Positions 34,036-46,030 of a DNA stretch of 64,000 bases are shown piece by piece (positions within the stretch are counted from its first letter, which is position 1; each line of letters starts with the position of its first letter). The notes under the pieces are model-generated. The model did not search any database, was not told the origin of the DNA, and saw only the letters and a program-made list of their open reading frames with translations. The translations under genes were made by a program, and so were the position numbers. Source of the DNA: Corydoras sp. C115 (taxonomy: Eukaryota > Chordata > Actinopteri > Siluriformes > Callichthyidae); assembly GCA_019802505.1 (NCBI GenBank), contig JAFMOC010000518.1, forward strand, positions 302,501 through 366,500. Reading direction: 5' to 3'.

Positions 34036-34229
34036 AATAAACTAGTGGATTTATTTTTTTTTCTTCTCTTTTTTTAAACTTGGTTCACGTGACGTTCTTA
34101 CTTCACACGCGCCCCCCGCGGTCAACAATAAATATTACTGTGGTGCGGAGTGGGGGGGCGTGGCCCGGGGGCGTGGGGTGCCGCCGTACAAACTAAATGT
34201 CGTTATGCATCAGACGCAAGTTCAATAAA
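34036..34229 (+). terminator. pnn: pnn polyadenylation signals (three AATAAA)
   Basis: AATAAA occurs at 34036-34041, 34127-34132 and 34224-34229, that is 50, 141 and 238 bases after the stop codon. Alternative poly(A) sites are possible. The last is followed by a T-rich stretch. Confidence 0.65.
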
Positions 34230-34529
34230 AATATTGAGTTTTAATTTCATTTGATTCTGTGATTTTATTTCATTAACAGAAAAAAAACAGGCTCCAGTTT
34301 TTATCCGTCATGAAAGAACTTTACACATCATTCTCAACCAGAGCGCCATCTACTGCACTGGAGAGGCAGTGGGGATAAAGCAGTTTATTCTAAATTTTAA
34401 GTTTTAAAAATCCTTGTAGTTCATAATCTGAAAAATGCTGCAGTGTGGACACGCCTCCCGCTGTGAACACCTTTAATTTATTACCATCAGCACAAATCAT
34501 TCATTTATAGAATGTTTTTTTTATAATCC

Positions 34530-34850
34530 TATATCATCACAGAGCAGCTTTACAGATTTATAAACCTTTAAACCCCAAAGAGCAAGACCAAGAGACAGCG
34601 GCAAGACAAAACTCCGTTATGTGGATATTTTAAGGAAGAAACCTTGTGAGGACCGAGGCTCAGTGGGGGGCCATCCTCCTTGAGCAGTGGGGGGGGGGTA
34701 GGACAGCCATGTACAGATCGTGTGGTGATCATGTGACCCGTATTTAATAATTAAAACTCTAGAAGTCCATTGGGGGCGGTCCCGCCGGTCCAATAGAAAA
34801 ACAGGTTCCAACTCAGATCAATGGAGGTGAGGCCACGTGATGATATACTC
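34530..34850. mobile_element. Dispersed repeat, copy A (inverted relative to 44640-44900)
   Basis: Carries AAAGAGCAAGACCAAGAGAC, AACTCCGTTATGTGGATATT, CTTGTGAGGACCGAGGCTCA and TACAGATCGTGTGGTGATCA. The reverse complement of the same blocks, in the opposite order, is at 44640-44900. I cannot name the family; no target duplication located. Confidence 0.7.
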
Positions 34851-34958
34851 TCATTCTATTGGACGGAGGATCAGACCTGAAGTACACGCCCCTGATCTTT
34901 AACAGGAAGTGGTATTTTATGATTGAGTGTAAGCTGTGAGTCTGACTGAACGCTTACG

Positions 34959-36056
34959 TCTGATCTCTGTGTGTTAGATCAGATCTGAAGGTGAAGGTCT
35001 GATCTCTGTGTGTTAGATCAGATCTGAAGCTGAAGGTCTGATCTCTGTGTGTTAGATCAGATCTGAAGCTGAAGGTCTGATCTCTGTGTGTTAGATCAGA
35101 TCTGAAGGTGAAGGTCTGATCTCTGTGTGTTAGATCAGATCTGAAGGTGAAGGTCTGATCTCTGTGTGTTAGATCAGATCTGAACGCTTACGTCTGATCT
35201 CTGTGTGTTAGATCAGATCTGAAGGTCTGATCTCTCTGTGTTAGATCAGATCTGAAGGTGAAGGTCTGATCTCTGTGTGTTAGATCAGATCTGAAGGTGA
35301 AGGTCTGATCTCTGTGTGTTAGATCTGAAGATCTGAAGGTGAAGGTCTGATCTCTGTAGTCAGTTAGATCAGATCTGTGTGTTAGATCAGATCTGAAGGT
35401 CTGATCTCTGAGTGTTCTGATCTGAAGGTGATCAGATCTGAAGGTGAAGGTCTGATCTCTGTGTGTTTAGATCAGATCTGAAGGTGAAGGTCTGAGGTCT
35501 GATCTCTGTGTTAGATCTCTGAAGGTCTGTGTGTGTTAGATCAGATCTGAAGGTGAAGGTCTGATCTCTGTGTGTTAGATCAGATCTGAAGGTGAAGGTC
35601 TGATCTCTGTGTGTTAGATCAGATCTGAAGGTGAAGGTCTGATCTCTGTGTGTTAGATCAGATCTGAAGGTGAAGGGATCTCTGTTAGATCTCTGAAGGT
35701 GAAGGTGTGTTAGATCAGATCTGAAGGTGAAGGTCTGATCTCTGATCTCTGTGTGTCAGATCAGATCTGATCAGATCTGAAGGTCTGATCTCTGTGTGTT
35801 AGATCAGATCTGAAGGTGAAGGTCTGATCTCTGTGTGTTAGATCAGATCTGAAGGTGAAGGTCTGATCTGTTAGAAGATCTGAAGGTGAAGGTCTGATCT
35901 CTGTGTGTTAGATCAGATCTGAAGGTGAAGGTCTGATCTCTCTGTGTGTTAGATCAGATCTGAAGGTGAAGGTCTGATCTCTGTGTGTTAGATCAGATCT
36001 GAAGGTGAAGGTCTGATCTCTGTGTGTTAGATCAGATCTGAAGGTGAAGGTCTGAT
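34959..36056. repeat. 39 bp minisatellite rich in AGATCT/GATC
   Basis: About 27 units of roughly 39 bp. Each contains TCTGATCTCTGTGTGTTAGA followed by TCAGATCTGAAGGTGAAGG, with frequent partial and shortened units. The core TCAGATCTGA is a perfect palindrome. Confidence 0.95.
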
Positions 36057-36197
36057 GTTTGGAGGAAACGCTTCATTCAAAAATTAGATGAATAAATAAA
36101 TCGTGGAGTTCTGTAGTTCTCCACACGGGGGCAGCAGAGCCACATGAAACAGACCTTTCATTCTAAGCGGATACCACGTGTGTTTTATTTAAACGCG

Positions 36198-36232
<35 letters not shown>

Positions 36233-36976
36233 TCACTCGTGTCTCGTGTTCTATCTCGTGTTCTTTTTCTCACTCCAGCTGTCTTTATCTCGGACTCGGC
36301 GTGTCGGTTTATGAAGCCGATCGCTTTCAGTTTAATGAGAGGCGTCTCAGGATCAGGGCCACAGGAAGATCGTTCTCAGGATCAGGGCCCCTCACCGGAT
36401 TAGAGATGGGCGGAGCCGGAGCCCGGAGCGGTCACCATGACCCACGCAAGCACATCAAACACCTGGACTCGAACCCTCCACCTGTCTGACAGGTGAGCGA
36501 GCTGATGGACAGGGACACATACAGAACCCAGTCCACAGGACGGGGTGGCCAAGGTCCCTTCTGTGTAGAGTTTGCATGTTCTCCCCTTGTTTGTGTATTG
36601 GAGATTAGAGAGTGGACGTGTCCCTGCACTGCGGTGGACCGATGAGCCGCCCGGTGCGTCTCACCACCTTTTACAGTGTGCTGCTGGGATAGGCTCTAAC
36701 ACTTCCCCTTCTAATGATCATAATCCCTTTAAACGTTCCGTACAGAACACACGCGTCCGTCCCGATCGATGGCCGCGGAACTTTAACGTCGGCCGCGTCC
36801 TTTATTTTTTGCAGTTTTGTGCAGCTGTCAGCGGTCAGCACCCCCCCCCTCACCCCCCCCCCCACCCCCCCTCATTTACAGCAGAAAGTCCAGCAGTCGG
36901 ATCAATAGGCAGACTTTTCTCCCGTGAGCTTTGCAGACAGGAAGATCGTGCAGAGCTTAATGAAAGCCGCTTTCAG

Positions 36977-36980
<4 letters not shown>
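36057..36980. other. Gene-free stretch downstream of the 39 bp array
   Basis: Contains a (CT)n run at about 36198-36232, a SINE-like fragment GAGTTTGCATGTTCTCCCC at about 36569-36587, and a C-run at 36841-36870. Frames here are short and unsupported. Confidence 0.5.

Positions 36981-37054
<74 letters not shown>
36979..37054. repeat. (GT)n microsatellite, about 38 units
   Basis: A nearly perfect 76-base GT run on the + strand, the longest pure dinucleotide run I see in the window. Confidence 0.95.
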
Positions 37055-37055
<1 letters not shown>

Positions 37056-37299
37056 AGCTGTGCCTGATAAACAGTTTGTTGTCCTTAAGAAGCTGAAGCT
37101 CGAGCGCAGGTTAAATCAGGAGCAGCTCAGAGGAGGCCGTCGTCTCTCTTCACGCTGTGGATTAGAGCCTCGCGCTCGGCTGACCTCAGCTTCAGACCCG
37201 CGTCCTCACTGTACGCTCACTTCAATTCCACGGTCAGCACCCCGTCCTCCAATCACATCACAGCTCGGATGACCACCGGCTAATCAGCCTGGTCTGCAT

Positions 37300-37425
37300 A
37301 GTGTGTGTGTGTGTGTGTGCAGTGATGGATTGGTTCCCTGTCCTGGGTGTATCCAGCTCCCAAAAAGTCCCCCCCCCCCCCCCCCATGACCCGTGTATGA
37401 GATAAAGTGAGGATGACGGGATGAG
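37300..37425 (+). mobile_element. 3' fragment of a DANA/Mermaid-like SINE
   Basis: Contains AGTGATGGATTGGTTCCCTG, TCCTGGGTGTATCC, a C-run and a tail-like ATGAGATAAAGTGAGGATGA. Only the 3' part is left. Confidence 0.65.
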
Positions 37426-37487
37426 ATGTGTGTAGTGTCAAAAATGAGGTGACGACATTTAACCTTTAACCCTTAAATAACCTGTAA

Positions 37488-38158
37488 AGGCTCATTTCTG
37501 CTCAACGTTAAATACGGAGACGGATACGGACGGAGCTTTTTGTCCGTACTCTGCGTTCATTTCGTACGTAATTTGCACGTTTTCTGAAAGCTTGCGGATG
37601 CGGACAGGACGGAGCAATACCAATGGAAACCGTGGGGGCAGTGCATGATGCGACCACTTCCATATGTACACGAAGAAGAAGAAAAACATGGTGGAACTTT
37701 TTGAAGACCGGTTATACGAGTGTGTGCGCAATTTTAATCATTTATATGATGTTCCTTCGCCGGAGCTCAGGGACAAACAGTTGTTACAAAGCAAAGCAAG
37801 TTATCGAATGCCCTGGCAGACATCCGAAAGTATTGGAAATGACGTTCGTCATCAATTTCCCTCATTGGGCGGACAAGTGAATAAAATTCTCCATCCAAAT
37901 GTCGCGACCTGTTCAGTGGCCTCACAGAACACCGCCTCTAGAACGCTGCCTTTTCTGTCGTTTTTGCAGTTTGTACAAAATCAAAATTTCTTCCGCCGTC
38001 GCCATGTTTGATTTTTACTCTAAACTGCCCTCTAGTGGATGTAGTGTTCAACAACCATATCAACGGAGCTGACGCAAGGAAGTATGTGGGCAGTAACTGT
38101 TATAACGCATGAAACGCACGCACACATTTCCGTACGCAGAGGGAGTATAAATGAGGCT
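37488..38158. mobile_element. PIF/Harbinger-type DNA element (non-autonomous, 671 bp)
   Basis: Flanked by the 3 bp duplication TAA (37485-37487 and 38159-38161), as expected for PIF/Harbinger (TWA). The terminal inverted repeats match at 13 of 16 positions (AGGCTCATTTCTGCTC versus AGCCTCATTTATACTC). Inside on the + strand is an open frame with a MADF-like start (see next entry). There is no DDE transposase. Confidence 0.75.
37664..38011 (+). CDS. MADF-like DNA-binding fragment inside the PIF/Harbinger element
   Basis: A 115-residue frame. Residues about 8-50 read MVELFEDRLYECVRNFNHLYDV and on to LRDKQLLQSKAS, resembling a MADF/Myb-SANT-like domain (E..LYECVR...LYD pattern). PIF/Harbinger elements typically carry a second gene with such a domain. 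The rest of the frame has no recognisable domain, and the element lacks a transposase. This is probably a leftover piece, not a host gene. Confidence 0.45.
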   Translation: MYTKKKKNMVELFEDRLYECVRNFNHLYDVPSPELRDKQLLQSKASYRMPWQTSESIGNDVRHQFPSLGGQVNKILHPNVATCSVASQNTASRTLPFLSFLQFVQNQNFFRRRHV

Positions 38159-38499
38159 TAATGCTGAATAATGTATTGGTTGTCAGTATTTAATAATGAA
38201 GGATGTTTTATGGTGTGTTATGTGAGGGCTGTCCTCATACTTTGTGTGTGTGTGTGTGTGTGGTGAGTATTGATGTGTATTGTACTGTAACACAATGAGG
38301 CTGCGTGACGGCACACGAGTGTCCCGAAAATCGATGGGTGCGTGGGTCCTGATGGACGGATCTCGGCGGGGACGCGGGCCCCCCGCCGTGAGTGGCACTC
38401 TCTTTGTTGGTAATGTGCTTAAAGGCTTTGATTTACCCCCCCGAAGGGCAACGCTGTTCTCCCTCCGTCAGGGATTTATGTGGATTCGTTTAAAAAAAG

Positions 38500-38740
38500 G
38501 CTGAACAGGTTTCGGGCCGTCAGGTTCCCCCGTCTCACATGGACAAACGTATGTGGACAGGACCCCTCTGAAGTCAGGACATTGTTCACATCAAGCTTCC
38601 CCTGCAGCACGTCAGCAGAACCTCCCGTCAGTGCCCCACAGCAGAAGGGGGTCCTCACAGGATGCAGAATGGCGATGGACGGCTGGGTGTCCACATAGTT
38701 GTGTATCTTTACAGCGTGTCCAGGTTCTCATTTGGATGCT
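38500..38740. mobile_element. Possible DNA-transposon relic
   Basis: Bounded by AAACGTATGTGGACAGGACC on the left and GGGTGTCCACATAGTTGTGT on the right, which are roughly inverted to each other and resemble the GTGTCCACATACTTTTG ends of a common teleost element. Heavily diverged. Confidence 0.4.
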
Positions 38741-39477
38741 GATTGGTGTATTGGTCGATCGTGACGTCTGGAGCTGAAGGCTGATGGTTCCAGGTTCCAT
38801 GGTTCTAGAGCGAGTGGGGTGCAGATGATGGCGCTGAGCCCCGGGTGCCGCATCGTTCACCGGCAGTTTGTTTCCTGTGAGGGACGAGGTTCTGGACGGT
38901 GTTCTGCCCGGAGCTGGGCAGCGTTCCGGATGGTGTTGTGTTGATGGCGTGGTGAAGCTTCAGGAGGGTTGATGGAGCGTTGCAGGTGGAGCTTTACTGA
39001 CGCAGGCCCTCAGCAGAATGGCAGCAGCTCATATTTACTGCTCCGTCAGGAACCCGCGCCTCCAGCTGTGCGCCACCTTCAGGATGCGGTTCCGCACGGC
39101 GCCGGAGCTCGGCGTTTGACAGCGAGGTGGTCTCATCAGAGCAGCAGGAGAACATGAACACGGATCAGGCTCCACACGGCTCCCCGATCTGCTGACCCGC
39201 CGGCTCCACAGACTCAGAGCTACAGTGATGTCACCGCTGCTGCTCTGCAGACGGGAGGCGCTGTTCTCCTCCTGCATGCACCTCGCTGTAAACGCTGAAC
39301 CTTCAACCTCAACGTAAACCTCAACGTAAACCTCAACGTAAACCTCGCAAACATCTCAGAAACCTAACGAACGCCGAGAGTCCAAAACGTGACCCGAACA
39401 TCAAAGCTGCAGTGTTAATTCAAACGACTCAGTGGATTGAATCCATATGATTCATCCTGACTCAGCTGGATAATACC

Positions 39478-39645
39478 TCCTATAGACCGTAAATATGTGG
39501 ACACCCCCCTCATCACAGTCACCTCAGCATCTAACCAGGTCTTCCCCCAACAGCCACGGGAACCTGGAACCTTCTCTGGAACTGAAGGACCTATGAACTG
39601 AGCTCGGCGGGGCGTCCTCATACTTTTGGATTGCAGTGTACGGTG
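39478..39645. mobile_element. Short DNA-transposon relic with imperfect inverted ends
   Basis: The left end TATAGACCGTAAATATGTGG and the right end TCCTCATACTTTTGGATTGC are approximately inverted. A similar right end (TCCTCATACTTTTGGAGTG) occurs at 40348-40366. The inner part has TCTTCCCCCAACAGCCACGG, typical of the same family. Confidence 0.45.
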
Positions 39646-39976
39646 TTGTGCTGATGATGGCGTGATGGAGCTCCGCTGGTCTCCTCCTCTCGGCTAATTC
39701 ACCCGCTGCTATTTTTAAACGACGCCGAGCCTCAGGTGAGGTTTTATTCCTGCTCCGCTCATCCAGCTCCCATCAAAGAGATAACTCCTGTTACCATGGC
39801 AACCACCTCTCCACTCCTCAGGCTTTGTTTGTCTGGGCTGAACTTGTCTGCGTACTGCTCCGGGATCAGCTGTGTACGTTGCAGGTTTGAGATCAGAGCT
39901 GGTCGTGTGGAGCTATTTCGTTTCTCATTCTGTTCTTCTGATTGGCTTCAAAACGTCTGCAGAGACCAAAGACATC

Positions 39977-40205
39977 CGGGTCCTCATCCACCAGGTCCTC
40001 ATCCACCGGGTTCTCATCCACCGGGTCCTCATCCACCGGGTCCTCATCCACCGGGTTCTCATCCACCGGGTCCTCATCCACCAGGTCCTCATCCACCGGG
40101 TCCTCATCCACCGGGTCCTCATCCACCGGGTCCTCATCCACCGGGTCCTCATCCACCAGGTCCTCATCCACCGGGTTCTCATCCACCGGGTCCTCATCCA
40201 CCGGG
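39977..40205. repeat. 15 bp minisatellite (TCCTCATCCACCGGG)
   Basis: About 15 copies with CCAGG and TTCTC variants. The period is a multiple of three, so it yields frames without stops (HPPGP-like on +, VDEDP-like on -). These are repeat artefacts with no conserved flanks. Confidence 0.93.
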
Positions 40206-40379
40206 TCAGAAGGCCAGAGAGGCTCCTCCTGAGGTCCTGAAACGTCTCAAATCATTTTCATTTGATTTATTAAGGAGACGTCATCCAAAACCTTCAGGAA
40301 GTCCTCAGAGAATCAGGAGACACTCATGGTTTAAAACAGAGGTGTGTCCTCATACTTTTGGAGTGTAGCTCTTTCTCTC

Positions 40380-41184
40380 TCTCTCTCTCTCTCTCTCGCT
40401 GGGTGATGTCTTTCTGCAGCGGTTTCTAATCTTCTGATGATCAGGCCGATTACACGCTGCAGGAGCAGAACTCTGTGATGTGCAGCAGATCCGATTCTGT
40501 CCTACAGACAGAGAGACGGAGGGGTGGGGGGGGGGGGGATGGGGGGGTGGGGGGGGGGATGGAGGTGGACAGTTGGAGCGATTATGATCAGATGGAGGAG
40601 GAAGTGTGAGCAGCTGTCCATCACTTCCTCTTTAATATTTAATGCTGCATTCTCAGGGTGGATGTTAGGACCGCTTCTCTTTTTCACCCTGAATTGAAGC
40701 TTTAGTTCGAATGAGCTGATGATGAGACGCTCTGACGACCGCAGCAGTTTGAGGAAGGCCTGAACTGTAAGTCAGTTTGTTTACTGACCTGATGAACAGA
40801 GCGCCCTCCTCAGGCTTAATGCTGATTGGCTGTTCATTTTCAGGAGAAATCCCACACAATGTGGTTGAAAACCGTCAGAGAACATACCAAACTCCACACG
40901 GGTCCACGCAGTTCCATCTCTGTCCCCGTTGGTGTTCTCCTCACTAAAGCTAATGAGAGCTGATGAATGAGTAATTAGAGCGCTGATGGTAATCGTATAA
41001 TTCGATGTGAAATAATAATTATTGTTGTCGGCAGAAATAAATGAACTGATGATTTCAGAATTAAATCTGAATCACGCTCGTTAAGAACGAGTCAGAGGGA
41101 GGCGCCATAACCCCTGATTACCATTCAGCACCCACACAGGGGTGCATTCAGGACATCCTCATAAAACACCAGTGTCTTAGACCA

Positions 41185-41226
<42 letters not shown>

Positions 41227-42090
41227 ACACCTCCTCTCTGTATCCATCAGTGATGTGTGTCGTGCTCATTCAGCACTGAATGTTTGAACGTCGTCTAAAG
41301 TCTGTGTTTTATTGGTTTATTAGGTGACCACGCCCCCTACAGGGCTCACGGCAGGTCTGTTTATTCACCTCCATTTTAAAGGGAATTCCTCTGATGGACG
41401 AGTCCATCGTTTTGGGAGGTTGTGTGTGTGTGTGAGTGTGTGTGTGTGTGTGTGTGTGAGTGTGTGAGTGTGTGTGTGAGTGTGTGTGTGTGTGTGTGAG
41501 ATGCACCCTGTGCGGGTTGGGAGATGTTCTGAACAGATTTTACAGCATGTCTGACACAAACTGAGTGGAAGTGGCAGTAACTGGAAGCAGTGTTTTACGG
41601 CGGGCCTCGTGATGATTCGGGTGGAGGATCTGGTGGAGGAGCTGGTGGGAACGTTGCCTGAGGCTCGTTAATGAAAACGCTGGAGAAATGCCGAACTGTC
41701 AGGAAAAGAGAGAAAAAAAAACGAGAGAGTGCTAAAAGCTGAGCGAGAGAACTGAGTGAGTTTAGAGCGGAGCCAGGTGGACCTCAGAACCTTCACCCTA
41801 ATGACCACAGGCCTGAAGATCCCAAAACCTCCAGCTTACGAGCTCTGAGAAGAAACAGCATGAAGTCCAGAAATGGAGCCAGTCGAATTTAGGAAGCGTG
41901 AGTTCCAGGTTTACGGTTAGCGGAACCCGAGAAAAACAAATCCCTGCTTTCATCTGAATGGCCAAACGTATTTGCTGACTCATCCAAATTTTCAGAATCA
42001 GTGTTCCGATACGTTCCATGGCCTCAGGTGTTTAATATCCAGCAGCGAGGCATGCAGACTGCCTGACAAACGTTTGTAAAAGAACGGTTC
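40380..42090. other. Gene-free stretch with simple repeats
   Basis: Holds (CT)n at about 40373-40396, G-runs at 40522-40558, (CA)n at 41187-41230 and interrupted (GT)n at 41420-41500. The rest is unique with no supported frame. Confidence 0.5.
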
Positions 42091-42095
42091 TCCCT

Positions 42096-42441
42096 CGGCG
42101 GCACGGTGGCTTAGTGGTTTAGCATGTTCTCCTCTCAGCACTAGGGATTCCCGGTTCGAATCCCCATCTGGGTGGAGTTTCCATGTTCTCCCCGTGTCTG
42201 CGTGGGTTTCCTCCGGGTTCTCCGGTTTCTTCCCACAGTCCAAAAACATGGATCAAGGTCAATTGAGTTCTCCAAATTGCCCCATATAGAGTGTGTGTGT
42301 GTGAGTGAGTGTGTGCCCAGTGATAGATTGGCGCTCTGTCCTGGGTGTATCTGCCCAGCGCCCGAGACGTTCTCCGAAACCCCCCCCCCCCCCCCGCGAC
42401 CCTAATAGAGGAAAAAGCAGAAGATAATGAATGAATGAATG
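42096..42441 (+). mobile_element. Full-length DANA/Mermaid-like SINE
   Basis: Complete from the head GGCGGCACGGTGGCTTAGTG and B-box GGTTCGAATCC, through the CCCACAGTCCAAAAACATGG block and CTGTCCTGGGTGTATCTGCC, to the ATGAATGAATG tail. It is the best reference copy in the window. Confidence 0.92.
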
Positions 42442-44640
42442 GTTCTCTCTCCAGCGTGGAACAGTAATAGAACGTCCCCTGGGCAACGACGATGGACCTG
42501 CCTCATCTAGAACCCTATGGATGGAGAACGGGGCGTGACTTAAGGTCAGTGGAGGCGGGTGAGTGAGTACTTTTGGCGGTGCGGTGTGTATTCTTATATT
42601 CTCATGAACATTGAGGCTGCTGTCCTTTATTTTCTGGGATGGCGTGAAGGATTCTGATTGGCTGCTGCTCGGCGTGGTTCCGCGCGGTGCCAGCAGGCCG
42701 GCTGTAAGCGGATCCACGCGCCCGTCAGAGGCAGGGCGGGCGAGGCCGGTGGGAGTGGGTGCTGTGGAGTGGCTCTGTGGTTGCTGATTGGGTTTGTGGG
42801 TGCGTGCGTGAGTGTGCGAGTGCGCGAGTGCGCGGCGGGTTTACGGTTTCTCCCGGCTGCACCGGATGGCACCCCGATTATTTTCCACGGCTGCCGGCGC
42901 CGTGGGGCGTGTGCCAGCTTTGTTTAACTTTACTTCTTAACTGAGTTGCGCTGGCAGCGCGTCGCGTTGATGAATATATCTGGTTGGCGCTTGCTGCGGG
43001 CCGTCGCTTTGGATTTCATTGTCATGATGTTTGTTTCCATTCCGCAATTTATCTTCTTTTCATTTCTGGCTGAAATCAGGGAAAGAAAACGGGTGGAGGC
43101 GGCGCGGCGCGGCGGGGGGGGGGGGGGGGGGGGGGGGCTCAGGGAGTCGGCGGGTGGAGGGTCTGCGTGCCGGATGCGGGACGGGACGGGGTCGGTCCGT
43201 CAGCCTCCCCTCCCCTGAGTCACATGACCGTCCTGACTCACCGTACCGGATTAAATGTTCTTAAACTTCGAATAGAGAAGATCAAAGAGACGTTCTGATC
43301 TTTTGATCTTTTGGAAGGTCTGACGGCGTGGACTGTAACTCCATCACTGCAGGGGTGTAGCCGCTCAGTGGAACGTTCGGTTCTGATGTAAACTCAGTAT
43401 CCTACGACGTCCCCGTGCGATGGAGACAGAACCCAGACACCTACACATCCCACCTGTGAATGATCACCATCTCAGTTCTAATTCATCCCAAAGGTGTTGA
43501 ATCAGGACTGCGGGTCAGTCCGGTTCCCAGCCACCACACACACACACCCAACCGTGTCCTTATGCTGCAACAGAAAGGGGTCTTCCCTAAACTGTTTAGT
43601 CCAATTTGGAAGCACAAACAGAAACCCACGGTGTTTAATTAAATCCAGCTGAGGTAACGAGACCTGAACTCGGTGATTAGCAGGTGGGTTCTGTAGTTAT
43701 AGGAGAACCTCGTCAGTGGGTCGTTATTCTTAATGAATCTCATTCTCTGGTCTGTGGAACCGTGTGGTTTCTAATCTTCAGATGAAGCCGAACTCAATGC
43801 AGTAAATATGGCTTTTGTGTGAATAATTAAGCATGAAATGCTAATTAAAGCGGCGTCGGTAAATAAAGCGTTTCTATGGGTTAATGAGGCTGATTTTAAA
43901 CAGCATTGTGGGTAATGTAGTAAGAGGGAGGGGCTATAAAGGATAAAGCATCATGTTGTGAAGCGTGAGCGTGTGATCTCAGTCCCAATTCATTCTGCAC
44001 GCTCGGGGCTGAAGGTAAAAGCTGATAACTCTGGGATTTGGAACATCTTTACTGCACCATAAAGCTAACACATTATCCCCCCCGCCATATAAAATCCAAC
44101 CCGGCTCCTTATTTATCACCTTTAAACAGCGCCCCCTCCACCCCTCCACCCCTCCACCCGCCGACCCCCGCGCCGCTGGAACGTGGAGGATGAGGTCGCT
44201 TCCATGCCGGACTGTTCTCATCACTCCCGCGGTCCGGCGGATCGGTCCATCTCACAGACTCGCGTTCTGCTCTGTCTGATGCCCAAATAAATCTCTTCCC
44301 CTTTATGAACCCGCGGCTGGAACCCGGAGGTCTCTCTCTCCGGGCGTGGCGGGTCGGTAAATGCTGCTTTGATCCGTTGAGCTTTACTCAACGACGCAGA
44401 AAACCTGCAGATATTCCACAAATCCAAAGACTGATTGAAGTTCAGCCGGCGCTCCGGGGCGTCCTCGGCTCACGTGCTGGATCCGGAACGCCGTCATCAG
44501 AGCTCAGGTTCAGAACAGGACCTCCTGTCCGGGAGAGCCCCGTCCCAGATGAGGAACTGCCAAAGATCAGATCTGTGATCAAAAGTTAACGGATCAGGAA
44601 TCCAAAGTCCAGAGTTCTGCGGCTACGATGGAACCGGCGG
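42442..44640. other. Gene-free stretch, CG-rich then AT-rich
   Basis: 42660-43230 is CG-rich with GGCGGGCGAGGCC-type sequence and a 27-base G-run near 43112-43138. It could be a CpG island but no first exon is evident. 43550-43640 has the CTTCCCTAAACTGTTTAG piece of a decayed DNA element. 43780-43930 is AT-rich unique DNA with several TAATTA sites. Confidence 0.4.
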
Positions 44641-44900
44641 TCCTGCAGGACGCCCTCAGTGGACTTATACACTTATTTTAATTGTTAAATACGGGTCACA
44701 TGATCACCACACGATCTGTACATGGCCGTCCTACACTGTTGATGCTCAAGGAGGACGAGTCCCCCACTGAGCCTCGGTCCTCACAAGGTTTCATCCTTAA
44801 AATATCAACATAACGGGGAGTTTTGTCTTGCCGCTGTCTCTTGGTCTTGCTCTTTGAGGGTTTAAAGGTTTATAACTCTGTAAAGCTGCTGTGTGACGAT
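44640..44900. mobile_element. Dispersed repeat, copy B (inverted relative to 34530-34850)
   Basis: Contains TGATCACCACACGATCTGTA, TGAGCCTCGGTCCTCACAAG, ATATCAACATAACGGGGAGT and CTCTTGGTCTTGCTCTTTGA. These are the reverse complements of the blocks at 34530-34850 in reverse order. Confidence 0.7.
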
Positions 44901-46030
44901 GTACGAGTGAAGAAACCACCATTCCTCACTTCATCATGTTTTAATTTGCGAGAGTCGACGCTTGTTGTTGGAGGTGAGCGAGCCCATCACCACAGCGCGG
45001 CTCATTTGCATTTCTCTGCTTTAAAACAGATGTTTATTCTCACAAAACGTTTTCAGATTGATTTTATTGTCTCCTGATATTAAATTCAGCAACAAAGCAG
45101 AAGGTCACGGCGGGTTCGAGTCTCTGGAACAACAGGAGCAGCTGCTGCCGGAGCTCCACTCTCCTGCGAGAGCGCCGAGAGCGTCTGAGTAAATAAGATC
45201 GTACCAACGTCCTACATCAGCGCAAATAAAGATCTGCATCTTTAAGAGACCGGCCGTGATGGAAACGAGGCGCTCTGGAGACCGGAGCAGGTCTCAGAGA
45301 CGGGGACGCTGTCTGAAACTCGTTCATCAGCTGTTTCATTCTCACGTCTGCTGAGAACTCAATCAAGCTTCACCAGAACGAGGTTCCTTAGCATCCGGAT
45401 CGGTCCGGACCTTCTGTCGTGATGATCACACCACGTAACAGAAATCCAACCGCCCACGTCCAGAGGGCTCGGCCACACGACCTACCAGAAGATAGGATCT
45501 TTGGCATGTTCTCCAGCAGCAGGATGGTGTGATCATCGCAGATAAATGAACAGTCCGGTTTGCGGCGACTTAACTGAACAGGGCTTGTTAACAGAAGTGG
45601 AGGAACTGTAATTCTATTGAATTGTTTTAATTCCGGCGTGTTTATGAGGCCTGGCGTCGCGCGAGCGTCTCGGCGGAGTTAACTGGCAAAGTTTCACCCC
45701 TTTAGATTTCAACTCGCTCGACAGTAAAGTCTTAAAATTTACAATGAGCCATTAAAAGCGTGGGTGGAAGCTTCACGGGTCAGCGGCGCCGCTCGCATGC
45801 AGAGCTTAATGAGAAGAACAATAAGCAGCCACCAGCCAGCAGATCCAACAGAACCAGAGAGCGCTGAGGAGAAGCGGTTAGTCCACTTTAGAGCTTTATT
45901 ATTCACACCCTGCAGGAGAGAGCTGGACAATGCGCTGACCATCAGCCTCAGGACGTTTGATTCGGTTAGAATGCCGTGTGCTGGTGAGGAAGATGAGACA
46001 CACCTTCACCTGAGCAGAAGAACCTTCACC
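44901..46030. other. Gene-free unique stretch
   Basis: No exon or repeat recognised. Frames at 45739-46060 on the two strands overlap each other and lack any domain. Confidence 0.45.

Noticed and set aside
39736..40368. Collagen-like + strand frame (HPPGP repeats) and acidic minus-strand frame
   Set aside because: Both come from a 15 bp minisatellite, with period divisible by three; flanks are not coding-like and a DNA-transposon end overlaps the 3' part.
42946..43218. Frame starting MRWQRVALMNISGWRLLRAV with a hydrophobic stretch
   Set aside because: Runs into a long G-run and has no recognisable family; may be part of a CG-rich island but not a supported exon.
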